64,000 nt of DNA from Toxorhynchites rutilus septentrionalis. Its lineage: Eukaryota; Arthropoda; Insecta; Diptera; Culicidae. Shown here one piece after another: positions 58,862-64,000 of the stretch; position 1 is the first letter of the stretch, and each line of letters starts with the position of its first letter. The position numbers and the translations under genes are program-made. The stretch is taken from NCBI RefSeq assembly GCF_029784135.1, contig NC_073744.1, forward strand, positions 27,758,981-27,822,980. The letters are read 5' to 3'. Below the pieces are notes generated by a model. That model was not told where the DNA came from, ran no database searches, and saw only the letters and a list, made by a program, of their open reading frames with translations.

Positions 58862-58949
58862 CGGTTGTATCTAGGACACGACCGTATTTTCGACGTAGAA
58901 CCACGGAATTATATTATTCAATCCGCTTGCTTTGACGTGGGACTACGTC
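58862..58949 (+). repeat. Pair of palindromic border modules
   Basis: GGTTGTATC..GACACGACCG then TTCGACGTAGAACCACGG (58863-58904) and TTGACGTGGGACTACGTC (58932-58949), separated by only 27 bp. Confidence 0.75.
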
Positions 58950-59008
58950 TAAACTTTCAATATAGGGGTTTATTTCAAAGTTTCGGGTGGAAAAAGTGTA
59001 AGCTTTTC

Positions 59009-59335
59009 CTATTCGGTTTTGACATAATGGTCAAGGTCTGGTCGAAAGCCCATATCCTCTTTCGTGTGATATTTCTTGATGAAGATGGCAACTTCCGGCA
59101 GGCACTTCGTACTATATATCTTCCCGTTCAAGTGCCGGTCACCTTTTGGACGGTTCCCCTTCAATTTCTTTTGCACTTTACGGTTGCGCAGCACCGTCGC
59201 GCTGCCGGAACTAAGCTTCCATTCGACGTTCTCGCCTTTCTCCAGAAGAGAGAGGATGTTGTAAATGCTGGATGAGCTATACCCGGTGGACACGAAGTGC
59301 CTCACGATTTCCGCTAAAATCAGATTATTTTTCAT
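59009..59335 (-). pseudogene. N-terminal fragment of a Tc1/mariner transposase
   Basis: LAEIVRHFVSTGYSSSSIYN and LRNRKVQKKLKGNR resemble the helix-turn-helix N terminus of ITmD37E-like transposases. The catalytic core is missing after about 70 residues, and the remaining sequence up to 108 codons is not recognisable. No terminal repeats seen. Confidence 0.55.
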
Positions 59336-61350
59336 ATGCTAACGTGAGATAGGCCCGTGTACTTACCGATAACTACTGATACCAAACAATGAAATTCGCG
59401 CTTTTTCGTCACTTCAACGTAATAAAGTTTCTCAACTGAGAGCGACAGACCCAAAAGTCAGCCCATGGTCTAGTTGAGCGCTCGGTCTGTTCGAGGACAC
59501 AGTCCCGGCGCAGGGCATTCGGATTCAAAATCATCTTCCGTTTCGATTCGCAAATATTCATTAAACTATGGTTTACTTCTTTGCAGTATTCAATCACATT
59601 AGGAGCAGAAGATGTCGCTTCGCTTTCCGCATGTGTGTGTGTGTTTTCTGAATCCACTTTTCACAAGTTTTCAGGCGTTTCATCTAGATAAAGTTACATT
59701 ATACATATACTCTCCCGCTCCGCTGCTTCCTCTCTCTTTCGCTCAAACGGATTGCTGTCCAATTGCCCCTAGCTTCTACAGTGCGCGTTCGCTAAGTGTA
59801 GTTTATTTTTGGCTTACTTGATTGGGTTAGAGAGTAGTGAGTGTCTGTGTGTAATATGATTTGTTTCTGTTCCGATTCGATTATTTACTATGAGCGATTA
59901 CAATTGGCAGACAAATATAACATTTGTTTTTTTTTGTTTTTTTTTTTTTTTTTGAGGGAGAGATTTCCATTTTTTTCACTGCTTCATGAGCAAGGGAACA
60001 AGGCTAGATTAGCATCATTTGGTAGCAATTCACTAGATTTTTTTAACTGTCAGTTTGTTTGACTAGTTTATTGGTATATTGTTTTGTTAATAAATTACGG
60101 AATATTGGATATTTGAGAGGAGTATTGTGAAGGGGGACTTGAGTCTATCATTTTTTTTTCACGGTTCGAATATGTTATTTACTGTATTTGTTGTTGGATT
60201 AGGCTTTCGTATTGATTTCATTACATGCTCCGGTATTAACATTTGATTACTTAACTATTCAATAACTATTCTCAACCTTGTTAATGATTTCTTTTTTATG
60301 GAAGTGTCAACCGCACATTTCGGCCGAAAGTGAGCTAAGCTGACCCCACCCTTAAAATTTGATTTTCATAAAGTTAAAAATGTCTATATAAGTATTCAGT
60401 ATCGCTACAACTACAATTTTGGGTTAGGTTTTTTTGTTAAAAAGACGAGAAAACCTATTATGGCCGATGCAGTAAAACTATTTTCGTAATAAATAAATAC
60501 TTACAAATAAGTTATTCGTGTTTGTATGAAAGTGTACAAATATGACGCCAGGAAACAAACTATGGAAGTACAAAATCTCGCTAAAATTCTGCGTGTTTCG
60601 AAAAGCGGCAGTAAAGTTTTGATAGACGCCATAACACAGCATATCAGACACTTTTGGTCACCTCAATTCGGAATAAAATTAGTTAAAATATAGAATTTGA
60701 AGAGAGATCAACTCTCTCGCTCTCTCAAAAGGAATAAAGTATACTACATTTTACGCGTAATGGCCTGAGTCCCAAACAATTCGTGAAACAGTATGAGTGC
60801 ATAGAATTGTTGAAAATTTGTTAAACAAAACACGGTTTAAAATATATTAAAGTGGTGCTCAAAAGAAAGAGAGTTCAGAATTGGAAGGCGTTTCCGATAA
60901 CTATCTAGGCTTTCGATAAGAGGGATATGACAATTTTAAATCTATTGTTACATAACAAGCGAAGCGTTAGGTACTTTGTGTACAATACTACCAGGCTTCT
61001 GTTCTAATATGGGTTGTGTGAGCAAATGTACGTTTCCACATTAATCTTCGCTAAATGAGATCATCAAAGCGTCGAACATCGGTAAGCGCAGATTTGGTTT
61101 GTGTGCTTTGCTCGCTACTCAGGTAACGGAAGAGACTCGATTGACAAATTTTGCAATTAGACTATATAATATTGTTCTGTGTTCGATTAAAAATTTTAAC
61201 TCTAACGACGCAACAAAAATCATAAATAGGTCGCTCTCTCTCTCTCTTCATATTTCCTCCCAACTACCAAATTGTAATTTGATTTATAAGTTTTCATAGT
61301 ATTTGCCACGAGAGATCGCAAATTTTGATTCTCATGCGCCTTGGTTGAGA

Positions 61351-61352
<2 letters not shown>
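59336..61352. other. 3' flank of the myosin gene, no other gene
   Basis: Short frames at 59409-59657 (-) and 59612-59821 (+) show no motif. A T-run at 59928-59954 and AT-rich DNA follow. This may include the myosin 3' UTR on the - strand; I could not place its poly(A) site. Confidence 0.35.
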
Positions 61353-61441
<89 letters not shown>

Positions 61442-61442
61442 T
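61353..61442. repeat. (TA)n microsatellite
   Basis: About 45 perfect TA dinucleotides, 110 bp beyond the stop codon of the - strand myosin gene, so probably in its 3' UTR or just outside. Likely highly length-variable. Confidence 0.95.
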
Positions 61443-61552
61443 TTTGCATTAATATCTTGATACATCCTTATCGATTCTCAAACCTCATAGGTGTCCTTTG
61501 AATGTGTGTGTGTGTCAGTCTCTCTCGTGAATATAACACTCCAACTTAGCTC

Positions 61553-64000
61553 TTAACTTGGCTGGGGTGCAACCAGGGCGGCACTGGACTGCCGTAGCAA
61601 CATCGACGGAGGTCGCTGGCCTTCCTTCCGAAGGACAACGGCTTGCTGTTGCTGCTGCTGCTGGACCGACGATAAATTTTGATGCGGCGGTGGGAGAGGT
61701 TGATTGTGGGGAGGGACCTGTGGAACAGTGGGGATGTTGTTGACGGCGGTGTTCTCCTTCTGCGAATCGTCAGTCGTCTGCTGTGACTGGAGAACTTCGG
61801 TGTATTCCCTAATCAAATTCGCTATTTGGAATGCCTTCAAATGATGGATCGGGATTAGAATGGAACAAGATTATTTATAACAAAATGCGTACCTGCGCCG
61901 TCGTCAGTATCACCTTCGACTGCTTCTTGTCCGAGCCGGTGATGATCATCAGGCAGTTCATGTTCGGCGAGAACGACAGTATCGACTGGTAGTCGTACGT
62001 GCACAAGGTGTTCCGCGACCGGTGCTCCAGCAGATGCAGCCCCTTCTGGTCCACCGCCAGCCACAATATCCGCGGCCAGTTGGACGTGAACGATTGCATC
62101 ACATCAAAGATGGTCGCCTTGTGCAGGGGCCAGCTTTGAATCAGATTGAGGAAGGACTTCTTCGCTTCGGCCGAGGTCATTCCTCGCAAGCTTTGATGAT
62201 GCATGGCCACCCCCTCGTGGGGGATGTTCGGAACGAAGCGTGGCGGTAGACAGTGGGCTGCGATCGAGCGGTAGTCCTGGACCACCTCCGTGCAGTCGCC
62301 CAGCTCGAGCTGACCCTGAAGTGCAGTGAGCATAATCTACAAAAAAATAACACGCATACTTCAAACACTCAGGATATTTTCAAACCGTTCCATCTTACCG
62401 CCTCCATTTCCGAGATGGGGAACCGCTCGGTCCGCAACCCATGCAGTACCTGATGGTACAGCAGTTCCTTCTCAACCGGATCGTCCAGATTCATGTACTG
62501 ATCGCAAAACAGATGCTTCTTGAACAGGAACAGATGATGCTGCCGTCGGCAGGCCGGCGCCAGATTCGAGCTTTGATTTTGTTGCACAGCTTGGGCAGCC
62601 GCTGTGCGATACTTTTCCCACTTGGACATCACGTCGGCAACCTTCTCGTCGGGAAGCAAACTACGTTCGGAAGTACCTAGCACCTCGTATATGGCATAGC
62701 CTAAACATTGAACACGGATGAGAGAATACGGACGGGATGTTGAAATGAAGCTAGCGTTTGTGAGTATGTTGAACAACTACGGCGCTCGGAAGCATTCTCA
62801 AGCGGATCCAAAAACCCTACCTTGTGCGTTCTCCTGCAGTCCAATTTTCTTCTTCACGATCTCCATAACTTCCCGCGAAGTCGAACTGGGATGGAACTCA
62901 ACCGAGTGGTACTGGGCGTCCATGAAGTGAAACCGGGCGTAGATCGGTCGCCTGTTGATCGTACACACGATCTCCTCCCTGCTCGGAGGCCACTGTCTGC
63001 GACGTGTGCCCTGCGTCTTGAAGAAACACTTCTCGGCAAAGCGCGCATATTTGCCCTCCTCGGTGATGAAATCACTGGCGCACCGTTTTAAATGACCTAT
63101 CAAATATTTCCTAACTACTTTCTGCGGGGGAAGAATAACACTACATGCTAGCGATAGTAGAGCCCAATGACGAAGGTTAACGCGGGAATTCGGGTCCGGA
63201 TGGTCCGTAGTTTGCTTGATCAGCTGCAAGTACAGCTCGTTCAGCAGTGATTCCTTACGCATACAGCGATCCATGATCGATTGGATCAAGGTTATGTGTT
63301 CGTCTTCGGCGCGCTGAACGGTTTCACCTGCAAATGAAATTAAACTCAAGTCGAATTCCTCACAGTCGGGGAAACAATACACTCTTACCATTCTGCCCAA
63401 GCCCTGCGTAGGTAAGAATGGAATTGAACACCTGGATCATGGCCTGCTCCTCCTGATCCGGTATCTTGCTCAAGCTCTGGGGCAGTGGCTGCCTGCTGAA
63501 CGCCCAGTACGCATGCGGGAAGCCCTTGTACGTCTCGCCGTGGTCGTGCACCGAGCTACCATGTTCGGCCCTCAGCTTCTCCAGCCGATGCTTGGATAAC
63601 CTTCGCAAAGTATTACGCAAAAAGCCACCGCTAGGATCTTGCGGCTTTCGTAGGATCTCCGCATCCACCAGGTGCCGCCGGCATACAACCACATTATGAT
63701 GCAGCCTAACGCGATCTTCGTTCGTGATACCCTTGCTTTTCTTCGCAGGGACCTCATTTTCGGTGATCCAGTTCGAGAGCGCCGGGAAGTAGGATACGAT
63801 CAGCGAGCCGATCTCGTTCTTCTGCGACGTTTCGAACACGAAGCACCGCTGCTGATCGCTAGTGGCCGTAGTGCTTGTATGGCGGTTCAGGCTGATCGTA
63901 ATAAAGCTATCGCTCGGATCTAGCATGATCGACTCGATATCGCTGTAGCGAAACTCGTACAGCACGAACTTATCGTCCGGTTTGATCAGAATGATACCCT
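61553..64000 (-). CDS. Unconventional myosin tail, class XV-like (F3, MyTH4, FERM), partial
   Basis: Five exons are visible, continuing beyond the window: 64000-63389, 63327-62821, 62700-62399, 62336-61893 and 61834-61553 (stop TAA). They give 714 residues with all junctions in phase. First comes a PH-like F3 lobe of an upstream FERM domain (KFVLYEFRYSDIESIML). A MyTH4 domain follows (QVFNSILTYAGLGQNG, MRKESLLNELYLQLIKQT, LRHWALLSLACSVILPP). A second FERM domain then starts about CTINRRPIYARFHFMDAQY and ends with an F3 lobe (SILSFSPNMNCLMIITG, FQIANLIREYTEVL). The last 70 residues are Pro/Gln-rich with a run of seven Gln. MyTH4-FERM tails bind microtubules and cargo such as cadherins in actin protrusions. 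I favour Sisyphus/Myo10A (class XV) over class VII by the C-terminal extension, but only the tail is visible. Confidence 0.85.

Overview
This is eukaryotic, intron-containing and very transposon-rich DNA. The mixture of elements (a BEL/Pao retrotransposon, ITmD37E-type and other Tc1/mariner elements, tRNA-derived SINEs, foldback MITEs, TTAA and TA MITEs) suggests a culicine mosquito, most likely Aedes. That assignment is an inference from repeat types and gene families; no search was run.

Conventional host genes occupy little of the window. (1) On the + strand at 52921-53888 there is a compact four-exon gene, a homologue of vertebrate C3orf33 (SNase-like fold). (2) On the - strand, from 64000 down to 61553, are the last five exons of an unconventional myosin tail (F3 lobe, MyTH4, FERM), best matched to class XV (Drosophila Sisyphus/Myo10A). 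(3) Several exon-like blocks on the + strand (34787-34887 joined in phase to 35138-35226, then 45105-45482 and 46105-46254) look like alternative 3' exons of one long gene that I cannot name.

Layout. 1-11 kb: foldback and small MITEs, a hAT transposase remnant, a degenerate Tc1-like element with inverted and direct repeats at its ends. 11-16.8 kb: a palindromic TTAA MITE, a 1.6 kb composite repeat (copy A), a mariner-type element broken by a SINE, and two more SINE-derived sequences. 16.8-22 kb: mostly unassigned. 22-23.4 kb: an ITmD37E-type element. 25.1-32.5 kb: a 110-bp satellite array split by a young BEL/Pao element whose two LTRs differ by one indel and whose polyprotein frame carries one in-frame stop. 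33.5-34.4 kb: an internally deleted mariner. 36.8-40.1 kb: a decayed replication-dependent histone locus (H2A pseudogene pieces and several 3' stem-loops), itself invaded by a SINE-like retroposon and a MITE. 41-44.5 kb: two non-autonomous DNA elements with clear termini. 51.2-52.3 kb: copy B of the composite repeat. 54.2-58.7 kb: a non-LTR RT remnant and an internally deleted Ty3/gypsy element.

The most unusual signal is a short double-palindrome module (a GGTTGTGTCC...GACACGACC hairpin followed by TTGACGTAG...CTACG). Its two forms occur about sixteen times in the window, usually at borders of repeat blocks, and at three loci the module lies within about 70-130 bp of a histone 3' stem-loop.
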